Assembly (NCBI GenBank): GCA_949126835.1
Contig: OX421497.1
Span: 19,216,409 to 19,280,408 of the forward strand
Source of the DNA: Anisus vortex
Lineage: Eukaryota; Mollusca; Gastropoda; Planorbidae
Reading direction: 5' to 3'
Length of the DNA: 64,000 nt
Position numbers and translations under genes: made by a program. Shown one piece after another: positions 12,901 through 27,900 of the stretch (position 1 is the first letter of the stretch; every line of letters begins with the position of its first letter). Under the pieces are notes generated by a model, which worked only from the letters and a program-made list of their open reading frames with translations, made no database searches and had not been told where the DNA came from.

Positions 12901-15900
12901 GCCCCTCACTGCCTTTAATGGTAGGCAGAGATTCAAGATGGCCTCGGGGCAAGACGTCCAAGCCGCTCTTCATTGGATCATCTGCCCTAATGGGTGTCCA
13001 GATAGGCACCTTCAAGTTGAGAAGAAATAGAGGGAATGTTTTTGGGACATTTTCAATACAAATAAAAATTCTTGTCCAGATAACAAAACTCGTGTGCAGA
13101 GTTATAAACCTTTATTACACTCCTTTAAACACTTTTGACTAATGCGCTTTTTTTTTTATTGTTGTTAAACAGAAAGATAGTGTAAATGCTTTTAACAGTA
13201 GCATATAAACTCCTGTGAAATAAAGGTTGGGTTGTGCTATTAGGGTTGTCTTTGCTTTTAGTGATTGGCCGGTTAAAAAAAAATACAAATATTATTATTA
13301 TTTATCATCCACATATTACAATGATAAGATACATTTTATAATATAAAATTCTCGCTATTTTCTCTGTTTATTAGAATGGCACTTTAGAATCAATAACGAG
13401 TGCAATTCACTCAGTCATCTGTAGGGCCCATTTACGGACATCGTTCAATTAAGTACACATATGAAGTGTGTACAGTATTGTATAGCTGGTGCACTTTTTG
13501 CACTCAACGCATTCTTGCTTCGATCACATCACTGACCTATTTCTATGGGATTCTTATTGATCTATCTGCTAAAATATTTGTAAAAGTTGACAGCATTGGA
13601 TTTATTAGGTTTTAAAACTTACATTAAAATTGCAACAAAAGGTTCGAATAACCATAAAACCTGTTTAAAAGATAGGAAATAAAAAAAGCACGACATCAAT
13701 TCTAAAATTATCTGTTCTGAATACCAGCCGACAATCAAAACCTTTAGTCTAGCTGTAATATTTATGCTTGCATTCTTCTATCTTTGTTTTTGCAACTCTC
13801 GATCTCACGCTTCTGTTCCGTTTGTTCTTGTCTTAATCCACTTCATGATATTAATGAAATTACTCATCACACCATCTAGTGACCCAGGGGTTGGGAACCT
13901 TTTTGTCTGAGAGAGCCATGGACACCACATATTTTTAAAAGTAATTCTGTGAGAGCCATACATTATGTTTATAACTAAAAATTCAAGTAAAATGTGTGCA
14001 TTTTGTGTAATTTCAACACTAAAAGTACAATAATTATGTCTCTGAATTCTGCAGTAAACTTTAGCTCATTTGTAGATTGAAATATTGATATGCAATTAAT
14101 ATATAGATCAAAAAGTCTAAAAGAAACACTTTTTTTTTAAAAAATCGAACATTTGTCTGCGAGCCAGATGCAGCCATCAAAAGAGCCACATCTGGCTCGC
14201 GAGCCATGGGTTCCCGGCGCCTGATCTAGTCTCTATATTTAAATGACATGACACTCTGTTTCTCTTACTTTATTTGTTTCATTGTGGTAGGCCTCCATTA
14301 GCACCTTCCTCTCTTTCTATACCCCATTGGGAGTGGTAGGCCTCCATTAGCACCTTCCTCTCTTTCTATACCCCATTGGGAGTGGTAGGCCTCCATTAGC
14401 ACCTTCCTCTCTTTCTATACCCCATTGGGAGTGGTAGGCCTCCATTAGCACCTTCCTCTCTTTCTATACCCCATTGGGAGTGGTAGGCCTCCATTAGCAC
14501 CTTCCTCTCTTTCTATACCCCATTGGGAGTGGTAGGCCTCCATTAGCACCTTCCTCTCTTTCTATACCCCATTGGGAGTGGTAGGCCTCCATTAGCACCT
14601 TCCTCTCTTTCTATACCCCATTGGGAGTGGTAGGCCTCCATTTGCACCTTCCTCTCTTTCTATACCCCATTGGGAGTGGTAGGCCTCCATTAGCACCTTC
14701 CTCTCTTTCTATACCCCATTGGGAGTGGTAGGCCTCCATTAGCACCTTCCTCTCTTTCTATACCCCATTGGGAGTGGTAGGCCTCCATTTGCACCTTCCT
14801 CTCTTTCTATACCCCATTGGGAGTGGTAGGCCTCCATTTGCACCTTCCTCTCTTTCTATACCCCATTGGGAGTGGTAGGCCTCCATTAGCACCTTCCTCT
14901 CTTTCTATACCCCATTGGGATGTTAAAGAAATGTTTTGTTATACTAAAAATGTTATATAACTTTTTTTTACAATATAACTTTTATGAAAACCGTTTATAA
15001 AATGTATGGGAAAATGTTATGAATCACGTAGCAAAAATTGTTTTAACTCGCTTATCAAATGCAAAGATTTTAAATTGGGTGATACTGCAGTCACTGAGAA
15101 ATAATTAGGTCTACCAAGTATCTACAGCGGCAATTGGAATTGGAAACCTATTTAACTGAAATAAAATATATATTAAAAGAAATATGCGAAAATGAATTGA
15201 AAAGTAGGCCTACCGTAATTTTGGACTTGTCTATGCCAATAGTGCTTGTCTATGCCAATAGTATATTAGTATTTACCTTATAATTCTATAACTATAATCC
15301 CTGTGGGCAAATGCAAATCTTTTCCATTGAAAATTTGTATCAGTTTAGATAATAACAAAGACACTTAAAAATTTGACCTCGAATTTAGTTGAATTGACAA
15401 AGTAAGTAAATCGTTCAAGTTGTATGTAGTAAGTTGCTTCCATAAAAAGTCTTCGCTTCAATCGATGAATAAGTCTGTGTCAAGTTGTAGGCCTATCTTA
15501 TAGGAAATACTTTGTTATTTTATTCTGAAAAATGTGACGTAGGCCTAATTGTTTTGTATTTCTTAGTTTCTCGTAATCTGCATATAATTAAAGACTTGTA
15601 GCATATGTAAACTTATGAATTACATTACCATTGTATAATCGTATTTAAATACATTGTAGTTCTAACCATGGCATGGAGTTATAACTATGGCATGGTTCTT
15701 GGTGCAATATACAAAACCGGAATGAATGCGGCTCTAATTGAGCTCATGTGTTCCCACCCCTGCTCTATAACATCCGATATGCACACACGCAAAGCTGGAT
15801 TCTTCATTTTAAAGCAATATTTTAAGCACGTCCTTTAAAGGAAGAAGCACCTCTGAAACTTTCCGCATCAGTAACTAATAGTTCAATTCAACCATTATCT

Positions 15901-18900
15901 GCAACAAACAATCAACACAAAGGCCCTACGTTTGTTTAACAAAGAACATACTTAAATGCAGTCTAGTAAATGGAGATAAAACAATACAAATATTTTCCAA
16001 TTTGAAGTATAGGCCCTAAAGCCTAGCATCTTACTGTAAGTTGTTTTTTTTTAGTAAAGAGAATAACATTTTATGGTTTATTATTGTTTTTGTTTGCAAC
16101 TATTTAAACTTATATTGTGTGTGGTGGGAAAGGGGTGGTGGTGCAAAAATGTCTAAATGTTCAGGGTCTTAATCTGCACATGGCCGAAGCAATGGGCAGG
16201 TCGAAACTGTCTTTAATAGAATAATAGGCAATAACATAATTTCCTTGGGTTTATACTTTTTACCTTACGGCCCAAACTTACCGTAATACTTGTTTTAGTT
16301 TTATAGAGCTTAATTAAGAAATATGAATCAACAATTTTTAGGGGTTGTTACGGACAGCCAAAACACTTGACTTCATCATCATATGTCCTTAGTCATTTGG
16401 GTTCCTTGTGGCCTTTGTCAAAGCACGCCACTCTTTACGGTCTCTTGCCAGTCGCTTCAATTCTTCCCAGTTCTTTCCAGTTCTTCTAGTCCTCATCAAA
16501 TATCCTTCGTCTCCATGTTCGCTTGGGTCTTCCTCTATGCCGTTTACCCTGGGGATTCCACTCTAAGGGCTGTCTAGCTCTGTTGTTATCTTTCCTGCGG
16601 GTGTGTCCAATCCATCTCCACTTCCTTTCCATGATTTGTTGTTCTACTGTTCTTTGTCCACACCTCTCCCATAGCTTAGAGTTTTCTACCTTGTCGAACC
16701 ATTTTATTTTCAGTATATTTCTTAGGCATCTGTTAAAAAGGTCCGGAGTCTATTTTTGGTTATCTCTGTCGTTCGCCATGTTTCGGACCCATAGAGTAGG
16801 ACCGTTTTAGTTTTGACATAGGTGTATTTAGATCTCCAGACCTGCTGCATGTTGGCAAGCACCCGTTAAACTATTGGCTTGCACTTTTCAAACTCTTGGC
16901 TTGCACTCGTTAAACTATTGACTTGCACTCGTTAAACACCTGACTTGACTTGCACTCGTTATACACCTGACTTGACTTGCACTCGTTAAACTCTTGACTT
17001 GCACTCGTTATACACCTGACTTGACTTGCACTCGTTAAACACCTGACTTGACTTGCACTCGTTAAACACCCGACTTGACTTGCACTCGTTAAACACCTGA
17101 CTTGACTTGCACTCGTTAAACACCTGACTTGACTTGCACTCGTTAAACACCTGACTTGACTTGCATTCGTAACACTTGACTTGCACTCGTTAAACACATG
17201 ACTTGCACTCGTTAAACACCTGACTTGACTTGCATTCGTTAAACACCTGACTTGCACTCGTTAAACACCTGACTTGACTTGCATTCGTTTAACACTTGAC
17301 TTGCACTCGTTAAACATCTGACTTGCACTCGTTAAACACCTGACTTGACTTGCACTCGTTAAACAACTGACTTGACTTGCATTCGTTAAACACCTGACTT
17401 GCACTCGTTTAACACCTGACTTGACTTGCATTCGTTAAACACTTGACTTGCATTCGTTAAACACTTGACTTGCACTCGTTAAACACCTGACTTGCACTCG
17501 TTAAACACCTGACTTGCACTCGTTAAACACCTGACTTGCACTCTTTAAATGCGCGGCTTGATTTGAACTTATTAAACATATGCCTTGACTTGTACTCATT
17601 AAACATTTGAATTATGCGTTTACAGACGTTCCTTCTAGATAGAAGATTATTACGTCCACTAGGCCCAAAACTCCTGCAGTACGACAGGGATTGGTCGGCG
17701 GCAGGGCTAGAACTGGGACCGTTTTTTGTTGTGGTATTTAGCCTACAAATTTAACTGTCACAAGTCACTATTATGTCGACAATTATTCGAATAACGCTCT
17801 TCTATTGCTAAGTAATAGGCCTACAATTGACTACCTGAACAATTTTACATTGCTTAATATATCATAAATAATATATATCATATATATATTGTAGTATCAT
17901 AAATTATTCCGTTCCTATCAGTGAAGATTAGTTGCGTATAAAGACTTTTTACTAAGTGCGATAGACGTTAAAGTGAATACATGCAGACCTACTCAAATGT
18001 ACACAACTGAAGTTTTTCTTACGTGTTTACATTTACATGCTACTTTAATAAATATTGTACACCGTTGTAATAAAGCGATAATATTAGTATCAATAATTTT
18101 TGTGGTACTTTATATTGTTCATGGTTGTACCAATAGCTTGTATATAAACACAGTTCTATTTAAGACTCGAACTTGCGTGTAAGGAGCTCGTGTCAAAAAA
18201 CCCTTGTAGGGCCTATCTATCACAAACTAAGTGCTCAATACACACACTACTGATTCCGATTTAGACAATCATTACCGTATAGTGTTTAGGCCTACTCTTT
18301 TGTGTGTACAAAAATGTCAAATACCTTGCCTTTAAAATGTCCCCTTCCCACACCCCAAATGTATAGAACGCCGTGGTATAGTGGCTGAATCTGGGATTGC
18401 CACTTTCTAAATCCGGTCAAACCTAAAGTGTTATTATCTTCTTACGGATCTTACACATTTGATCAATGATATGCCCGAAATTCGCTGGGGAAAGGAAAGA
18501 CAGCTGGTCATTATGATTGCCACATAATCCCTTCGAATGCCTTGGTGAATGAAATTTTAGAGCTCTCAGCCCTGTAGAACTTTATGGTGTGCAAGGACTT
18601 AGGCCTACGATTTAAAATGACTTTAAATACTAAGTGTGTGGTAGATCTAAATGTCTTTTTGTTTGTAGAGTACTTTCTGAAGACACTCGTGTACAGACAT
18701 TGAAACTGGGCCATGGAGTGAGTTCTAGATAGAAATTGAGTGATATGTTGAAAGGATAAAGGGCTTGACTTACGCGGCTGATCAATAATGGGTCACAGGC
18801 GAGGAAACTAGGCGCACCGAGTGTGTGAGCGCGATTTGGAACTCTGCATGGAAAGGTGGGGGGCGAGTGGGGGTGAGGAGGAGGAGCAAGCAGGCTTGTG

Positions 18901-21900
18901 CGTTTGATCGATTTTTTGGTGTTGGCTGTCTTTTTGATGCTCTACTTTCTACATGTAGTACTCGTCTTTAGGATTCAATGCAACCATTTAGCTTTTTTAT
19001 CTGCTTTCTACATGTAGTACTCGTCTTTAGGATTCAATGCAACCATTTAGTTTTTTATCTGCTTTCTACATGTAGTACTCGTCTTTAGGATTCAATGCAA
19101 CCATTTAGTTTTTTATCTGCTTTCTACATGTAGTACTCGTCTTTAGGATTCAATGCAACCATTTAGTTTTTTATCTGCTTTCTACATGTAGTACTCGTCT
19201 TTAGGATTCAATGCAACCATTTAGCTTTTTTTATCTGCTTTCTACATGTAGTACTCATCTTTAGGATTCATTGCAACCATTTAGCTTTTTATCTGCTTTC
19301 TACATGTAGTACTCGTCTTTAGGATTCAATGCAACCATTTAGTTTTTTATCTGCTTTCTACATGTAGTACTCGTCTTTAGGATTCATTGCAACCATTTAG
19401 CTTTTTATCTGCTTTCTTTTTTTCAAATTTACCATTTGATATTAATTGACTGTATCTCCTTTTTCTTTTATTGTTGTTCTCTTTCCTAAATTAGTTTAGC
19501 ACACACATTCTCACATAAAACCGTTAAGCAATAAATTGGCTACAATTAATAAAAAAACAAAAACGAAACAATATAGAATATAGGCATAGGGCCTTTACCT
19601 ATACTGCCTATAGGCCTACTATTTTTGCAAAATATAATAGGTTTTGGCGTATCACTTGTAGAAATAGGCTACATATTAGTTTTACCAATAACATATATTA
19701 CTGATGTAGCCTGGGTTGGAGATAGGGTGCCTAATAGTGTAAAGTACAAGGCTTTAAAATACAAAGGGGGGGGGGGATAGTGCCATGTAGAAGCTTGGCA
19801 AAGGGCTATGTGAGGGGGCAAGCAACATCAGGTTAAGTCTGGACACTAAATGTGAACTATTACATCAATATTTTAAAAAAAAATGTATTTTGTTCAAAAT
19901 TATTATTATTTGATAATGATAGAAACTTAGATTATATTAATTTAATGGATCATTTTGCGAAGGAAAATTATATTTAACAAGAATTATGTTTTAAATTGAG
20001 CTGTGTAGACAGATATTCAGACTCTGTTATAGTTTTAGATAGGAACCTAGGAATTTTTATAAATTGGTTTAAGCAGTTATTGTTAAATGTTAAAGTAAAA
20101 TATATAAAGAATGAATATAAATCAATTTAGAGATAGGTTTTAAAAACTGAAACTTTTATAAATGTAACAGGAAAATAAGACTAAAATGCTATAAAAATGT
20201 TTCATGCATACTAGAACTAGAATATACCAGTAGGCCTACATGTTTTGTCTAGAATCCATTAAAAATCCATTACTTAAAAACAAAACAGATTTAGAAAAGA
20301 GATGTAAGGTTAAAAAAATAGTGAATATTATTAATAAGCATTTCAGGAAATATGAACAGAAAAAGTAATCAGCCATAAAATATTTCATTTTAACTTAAGA
20401 AATACAATTGAATAATCTAAAAACTACTCAAAAAGACAGATATAAACACTTGTTTTGTTTTGTGCAAGGACCAATTGATGAAAGATATAAACACTTGTTT
20501 TGTTTTGTGCAAGGACCAATTGATGAAAGATATAAACACTTGTTTTGTTTTATGCAAGGACCAATTGATGAAAGATAAAAACACTTGTTTTGTTTTATGC
20601 AAGGACCAATTGATGAAAGATATAAACACTTGTTTTGTTTTATGCAAGGACCAATTGATGAAAGATATAAACACTTGTTTTGTTTTATGCAAGGACCAAT
20701 TGATGAAAGATATAAACACTTGTTTTGTTTTGTGCAAGGACCAATTGATGAAAGATATAAACACTTGTTTTGTTTTATGCAAGGACCAATTGATGAAAGA
20801 TAAAAACACTTGTTTTGTTTTATGCAAGGACCAATTGATGAAAGATATAAACACTTGTTTTGTTTTATGCAAGGACCAATTGATGAAAGATATAAACACT
20901 TGTTTTGTTTTATGCAAGGACCAATTGATGAAAGATATAAACACTTATTTTGTTTTATGCAAGGACCAATTGATGAAAGATATAAACACTTGTTTTGTTT
21001 TATGCAAGGACCAATTGATGAAAGATATAAACACTTGTTTTGTTTTATGCAAGGACCAATTGATGTGAATACATTTTCACTTTCAAATAGAGTGGGCTGC
21101 AGGCATGAAATCTGAACTAGTCAGAAAAACCAACAACGTTAAACATCATAATTTAAGAACTTTTATGAAAATAAAAAACTAGACTTAAACCTTGGATCTA
21201 TATAAGCTTACCATAATTTATCTTCACAAGTTTTTATTAGATGAACTTCATACATAGTGGTGCTCTTGTTGTGGATATATTTGCCATTTTAACACTCTTT
21301 CAAATGAAAAGAACCTAATTTTCTTTTGTTCAGGACCTATTTAGGCATTAAAATCTCTTCTTGGACAAATCATTACAGTCAGAGGGGAAGTACTTTAAAA
21401 AGATTTATGATACCTTATGATTAGAAAAATGTGCGCAGTAACTTTTTTTTTAAAATCTTATCCAATGGACATACATTGTTCTGACCTCTTTGACATCTCT
21501 CATCTTGTTACTTTTGCATTTGAGTGAATTTATAATTCATGAAAAAAACAATTATCTTAACTGAAGAACAGCATAGGTCAACCAGGTGTAGATTGTACCT
21601 GTAGTCATGAATCAGAAGTATCTATTGTGCAGATTTTGTTCTTAATCAATGAAGTAAGTATAGGTTGTCAGTTGCCTGTGTTGTTTTGTTTTTTCAATGT
21701 TGTTTTTTTTTTTTAAATGAATGTTTATTATATTGCTGCAAACTATTCACTTGGATTCCTTTTAACTTTTAGCTATGATTAAAATTAATAAACACATTTT
21801 TTTTTTAACTTATTCTTAACTACAAAATACATCTCAAAAGTAAATATAAGTATAAAAGAAATGTAAAAGTTATGAATGCAAACCACTTAGTCTTGTTCAT

Positions 21901-24900
21901 AATGTTAAACTGAAAAATTGATATTCAGATTAAATTATTTGGTGATCTACCGTATATATTCGCGTATAAGTCGCACTTTTTTTACAGAAAATTTCGACAA
22001 AAAGTAAGGGTGCGACTTATACACCCGACAATGTTTTTGAAAAGTTCGAAAAACATCACTACTCTGTCATAAAGTTTTCTACATAACCCCGTTAGTTGAT
22101 TGGAGTTATGTATAATTATTAGGATATGCCTTTATTTGATTATGTTTGCCTTATGCACGATTAAAACAATTTTTTAAGGAAAATTTCCAAAATAGGGTGA
22201 ATATTTAGTAACTTTTATGTTTAAAAGGTATGTATCTTTTAGATATTAAAATGCAGTGTAACCTGGGAAGTCGGGGTGCGACTTATGCGCGGGTCAATGA
22301 CAACGTATAAAGAAAAAAATCTTAAACTAGGGTTGCGACTTATACACGGGTGCGACTTATACGCGAGTATATACGGTAGTTACTGTGCAATCAACATGTT
22401 TTATCAATAAGAAATGTGTTTCCAAATGAAGAGCAGATACTTTCTGGTATTTCAAATTATTAGCAGTCTCAGAAACTAAATGTTTCATCTTACCATTAGA
22501 TATATATTGTACAGTACAGTCAATCAATTTTTTAAAATTTAAACTCTAGTGATGTATGTTGAAAAGTACCAGATGAGTAGTATAAGTGAAGAAAGATTTA
22601 TGGGACATACTGGTCTAGCAGAAGCACGCTTGACTACCGTACCAAAGGTCTGGGGTTCAAATCCTGGTGAAGGCTTGGATATGTCTGTGTCTGGAGGGTG
22701 TCACCAAGTCTCCCCAGCTTGGAGCAAAGTAAAGGCAGCGAGGCATTGTGCTGGCCCCACAATCCCCTAGTATTTCATGGCAACAGAGACTTGTGAACAC
22801 TTCTTCACAGGTCCTATAGATGAAATTTATCTGACTGGAATACTTACTCTTTACCAAGGATTTGTTGTAGAACAGATTTGGCGTAGAACAGATTTAGCTT
22901 CAGAAACTTTATTGGTCTGTTTCTATCTTGAATTAAATAAAACTTTGGTTGTTTATTCTATAGCTTTAGACTTAGTGATATCTCTCACATAGATGAAGTG
23001 TGTTTTCTACTATGACAACTGATCCATAGTCTTTTACAACTTTTTTTTTAAAGAGCTTTAGAATTATCTAAAAAATAAAGGACATGGATCTTAAACTATA
23101 TTTCTGTTTTATCCTTATTGTATGCTTTGTATAATTTGCTTTTAGTTTTCTCTATAACACCAATCATTTATTAAAATTTATATTCAACTATTGATAATTT
23201 GTATTTCTTGTTTTACAATAACAGGGAGCCCTTGTCACTGTTACAAGTGATGATCAATTGCATCTTTGGAATTTTAGACAAAAACGTCCAACCATTGTAC
23301 ATTCTCTCAAGTTTCAAAGAGAAAAGTAAGTTTTGTTTTTCTTCTATTATAGAAAGCACTCTCTCTAATATCTCAAAATGTACATATTCAATACATTAAC
23401 ATTTGAAATGATTCTTTAAAGTATCTGTGACACAAACTTAAACTCATCAATGTCATTCAAGTTACTCCTAACACTTGCCTGGGTAAATGAAAGTGTTTAT
23501 TTTTAATTAATTCATTGCAACATTGCTGTATATTGTAGTAGTCCTTTTGAATGTAAAATAATTCACAATGTGTTCTATTAAATTTGACAGAATTTCCAAA
23601 TGCCATTTACCATTTCAAAGTAAGTGGCTGTATGTTGGCACAGAGAGGGGCAATGTTCATGTTGTAAACATTGAATCATTTACCTGTTCTGGCTATATTA
23701 TAAACTGGAATAAGGCCATTGAACTGTGAGTATTGTTTGTTTTTATACATTATAAATGTTTTGTTGTCAATATTATCTGCACTGGGATTGTAAGATAGTT
23801 TTCTGTATATTGTGTATAGTTTTATTCATAATAAATTCCATCACTAATGTTCAATTTGATTTAATGGTATTGAAAACTATCATTTCTGGGAAGTATTTAA
23901 CTAATTGTTAAAGCATGTGTATAAATGTGACCATATTGTGAGAATAAAAAGCAATCTGATACTAGCTGTAATATATCACTCAGCTCAAGGAAGACTCATC
24001 CTGGTCCAGTGGTTCATCTTAGTGACAATCCAGTTGATTCCAATAAGGTTAGATCTTCTTATTTATATATATATTATAATTTAGTATACACTCATTGGTA
24101 TTTGTATCCCTTGTTACAGATTACCATCCTTTAGGGACTGTCTCTTTAGTCATTTCTTTACTTGGATTTTTAGATCAATATTTGTGTAAGGCTCCCTTGC
24201 TTTAGCTATATTAAGTAATAAATTAAGACATGTGACAGCCATCTATTGTCTCCTATATTAATATTAAGGAAACATAAGACTAGATACATGGCAGCTAGGA
24301 ATCAATACAGACCAGCAAACTGACCCAAATTTAAGACAAATTTGTAGCCCTGAGTATTTAATACATTTTAAAAAAACTAGCAAGGAGTGGCTAAAACTAT
24401 TGGCTTTAAATTTGCAATATTTGAGTGAATATTTTCCTTATATTCTAATGTTTTGATTTCTTTAATGGCAGCTTTTAATTGGGTTTGAATCTGGTGCCAT
24501 TGTGTTTTGGGACTTGAGAACAAAATGTGCTGAATACAGATATAACTCTCAGGAGGTATGTTGTAATAGTATTGTAGAATGTTACTCTTGATGAATGTTA
24601 TTAGCATATTTTGGTTGTTACAGATGTTAAGTCCCCCACCTCCTCACACACTAACACTAGTGGAAACAATCCCTTCTTTTGAACTGACATAGTGGTGATG
24701 AAGATAAAAGAGTGGAAGCTGTACAATCCAGTTAGACTACATTTAGTATTGATTATACAGGTCTTCATTGAGTATAGTGACATATTTCTAGAACAGATGA
24801 GTTCTTATCCAGATTTAAAATTCCATGTAACATTTAAAATTGCAGTCAGTATACTAGCAACTGTACTATCAAAAAACATTCATTACCAACATAAAGTATC

Positions 24901-27900
24901 GGAAACTAATAAATCAATGTCAGTTTCAGTATTTATATGTATGATAAAAAACTCTTATGACTGTAACTATCAGCCCTTTCACAAAGTCACACTTTTGTAG
25001 AACTTCCAACTTCCAAAATGGTGCAAACTTTATGGACAGTGACCAAAGACGGATTAATTGTTGTTTTGAATTTGTGTGCAATAATTAGACATGTTGACAT
25101 CTCTTCTTTACTCTAGGCTTAATTGTTGATTAATTGTTGTTTTGAATTTGTGTGAAATAATTAGACATGTTGACATCTCTTCTTTACTCTAGGCTTAATT
25201 GTTGATTAATTGTTGTTTTGAATTTGTGTGAAATAATTCGACATGTTGACATCTCTTCTTTACTCTAGGCTTAATTGTTGATTAATTGTTGTTTTGAATT
25301 TGTGTGAAATAATTAGACATGTTGACATCTCTTCTTTACTCTAGGCTTAATTGTTGATTAATTGTTGTTTTCAATTTGTGTGCAATAATTAGACATGTTG
25401 ACATCTCTTCTTTACTCTAGGCTTAATTGTTGATTAATTGTTGTTTTCAATTTGTGTGCAATAATTAGACATGTTGACATCTCTTCTTTACTCTAGGCTT
25501 AATTGTTGATTAATTGTTGTTTTCAATATGTGTGCAATAATTAGACATGTTGACATCTCTTCTTTACTCTAGGCTTAATTGTTGATTAATTGTTGTTTTC
25601 AATATGTGTGCAATAATTAGACATGTTGACATCTCTTCTTTACTCTAGGCTTAATTGTTGATTAATTGTTGTTTTCAATTTGTGTGAAATAATTAGACAT
25701 GTTGACATCTCTTCTTTACTCTAGGCTTAATTGTTGATTAATTGTTGTTTTCAATTTGTGTGAAATAATTAGACATGTTGACATCTCTTCTTTACTCTAG
25801 GCTTAATTGTTGATTAATTGTTGTTTTCAATTTGTGTGAAATAATTAGACATGTTGACATCTCTTCTTTACTCTAGGCTTAATTGTTGATTAATTGTTGT
25901 TTTCAATTTGTGTGAAATAATTAGACATGTTGACATCTCTTCTTTACTCTAGGCTTAATTGTTGATTAATTGTTGTTTTGAATTTGTGTGAAATAATTCG
26001 ACATGTTGACATCTCTTCTTTACTTTAGGCTTAATTGTTGATTAATTGTTGTTTTGAATTTGTGTGAAATAATTCGACATGTTGACATCTCTTCTTTACT
26101 CTAGGCTTAATTGTTGATTAATTGTTGTTTTGAATTTGTGTGAAATAATTCGACATGTTGACATCTCTTCTTTACTCTAGGCTTAATTGTTGATTAATTG
26201 TTGTTTTGAATTTGTGTGCAATAATTCGACATGTTGACATCTCTTCTTTACTCTAGGCTTAATTGTTGATTAATTGTTGTTTTCAATTTGTGTACAATAA
26301 TTCGACATGTTGACATCTCTTCTTTACTCTAGGGTTTATTGTTTATTAATTGTTGTTTTCAATTTGTGTGCAATAATTCGACATGTTGACATCTCTTCTT
26401 TACTCTAGGCTTAATTGTTGATTAATTGTTGTTTTCAATTTGTGTGCAATAATTCGACATGTTGACATCTCTTCTTTACTCTAGGCTTAATTGTTGATTA
26501 ATTGTTGTTTTCAATTTGTGTGCAATAATTCGACATGTTGACATCTCTTCTTTACTCTAGGCTTAATTGTTGATTAATTGTTGTTTTCAATTTGTGTGCA
26601 ATAATTCGACATGTTGACATCTCTTCTTTACTCTAGGCTTAATTGTTGATTAATTGTTGTTTTCAATTTGTGTGCAATAATTCGACATGTTGACATCTCT
26701 TCTTTACTCTAGGCTTAATTGTTGATTAATTATTGTTTTGAATTTGTGTGAAATAATTAGACATGTTGACATCTCTTCTTTACTCTAGGCTTAATTGTTG
26801 ATTAATTGTTGTTTTCAATATGTGTGCAATAATTCGACATGTTGACATCTCTTCTTTACTCTAGGCTTAATTGTTGATTAATTATTGTTTTGAATTTGTG
26901 TGAAATAATTAGACATGTTGACATCTCTTCTTTACTCTATGCTTAATTGTTGATTAATTATTGTTTTGAATTTGTGTGAAATAATTCGACATGTTGACAT
27001 CTCTTCTTTACTCTAGGCTTAATTGTTGATTAATTATTGTTTTGAATTTGTGTGAAATAATTAGACATATTGACATCTCTTCTTTACTCTAGGCTTAATT
27101 GTTGATTAATTATTGTTTTTAATTTGTGTGAAATAATTAGACATGTTGACATCTCTTCTTTACTCTAGGCTTAATTGTTGATTAATTGTTGTTTTGAATT
27201 TGTGTGAAATAATTAGACATGTTGACATCTCTTCTTTACTCTAGGCTTAATTGTTGATTAATTGTTGTTTTCAATTTGTGTGCAATAATTAGACATGTTG
27301 ACATCTCTTCTTTACTCTAGGCTTAATTGTTGATTAATTGTTGTTTTCAATTTGTGTGCAATAATTAGACATGTTGACATCTCTTCTTTACTCTAGGCTT
27401 AATTGTTGATTAATTGTTGTTTTCAATATGTGTGCAATAATTAGACATGTTGACATCTCTTCTTTACTCTAGGCTTAATTGTTGATTAATTGTTGTTTTC
27501 AATATGTGTGCAATAATTAGACATGTTGACATCTCTTCTTTACTCTAGGCTTAATTGTTGATTAATTGTTGTTTTCAATTTGTGTGAAATAATTAGACAT
27601 GTTGACATCTCTTCTTTACTCTAGGCTTAATTGTTGATTAATTGTTGTTTTCAATTTGTGTGAAATAATTAGACATGTTGACATCTCTTCTTTACTCTAG
27701 GCTTAATTGTTGATTAATTGTTGTTTTCAATTTGTGTGAAATAATTAGACATGTTGACATCTCTTCTTTACTCTAGGCTTAATTGTTGATTAATTGTTGT
27801 TTTCAATTTGTGTGAAATAATTAGACATGTTGACATCTCTTCTTTACTCTAGGCTTAATTGTTGATTAATTGTTGTTTTGAATTTGTGTGAAATAATTCG

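Noticed and set aside
16910..17257. Antisense ORFs encoding QVRCLTSAS-type repeats
   Set aside because: They are periodic translations of the 22/27-bp minisatellite with no coding support.
20417..21115. Large ORFs of 202, 175, 101 and 72 codons
   Set aside because: They are created by a 45-bp tandem repeat with a period divisible by three, inside tomosyn intron 2.
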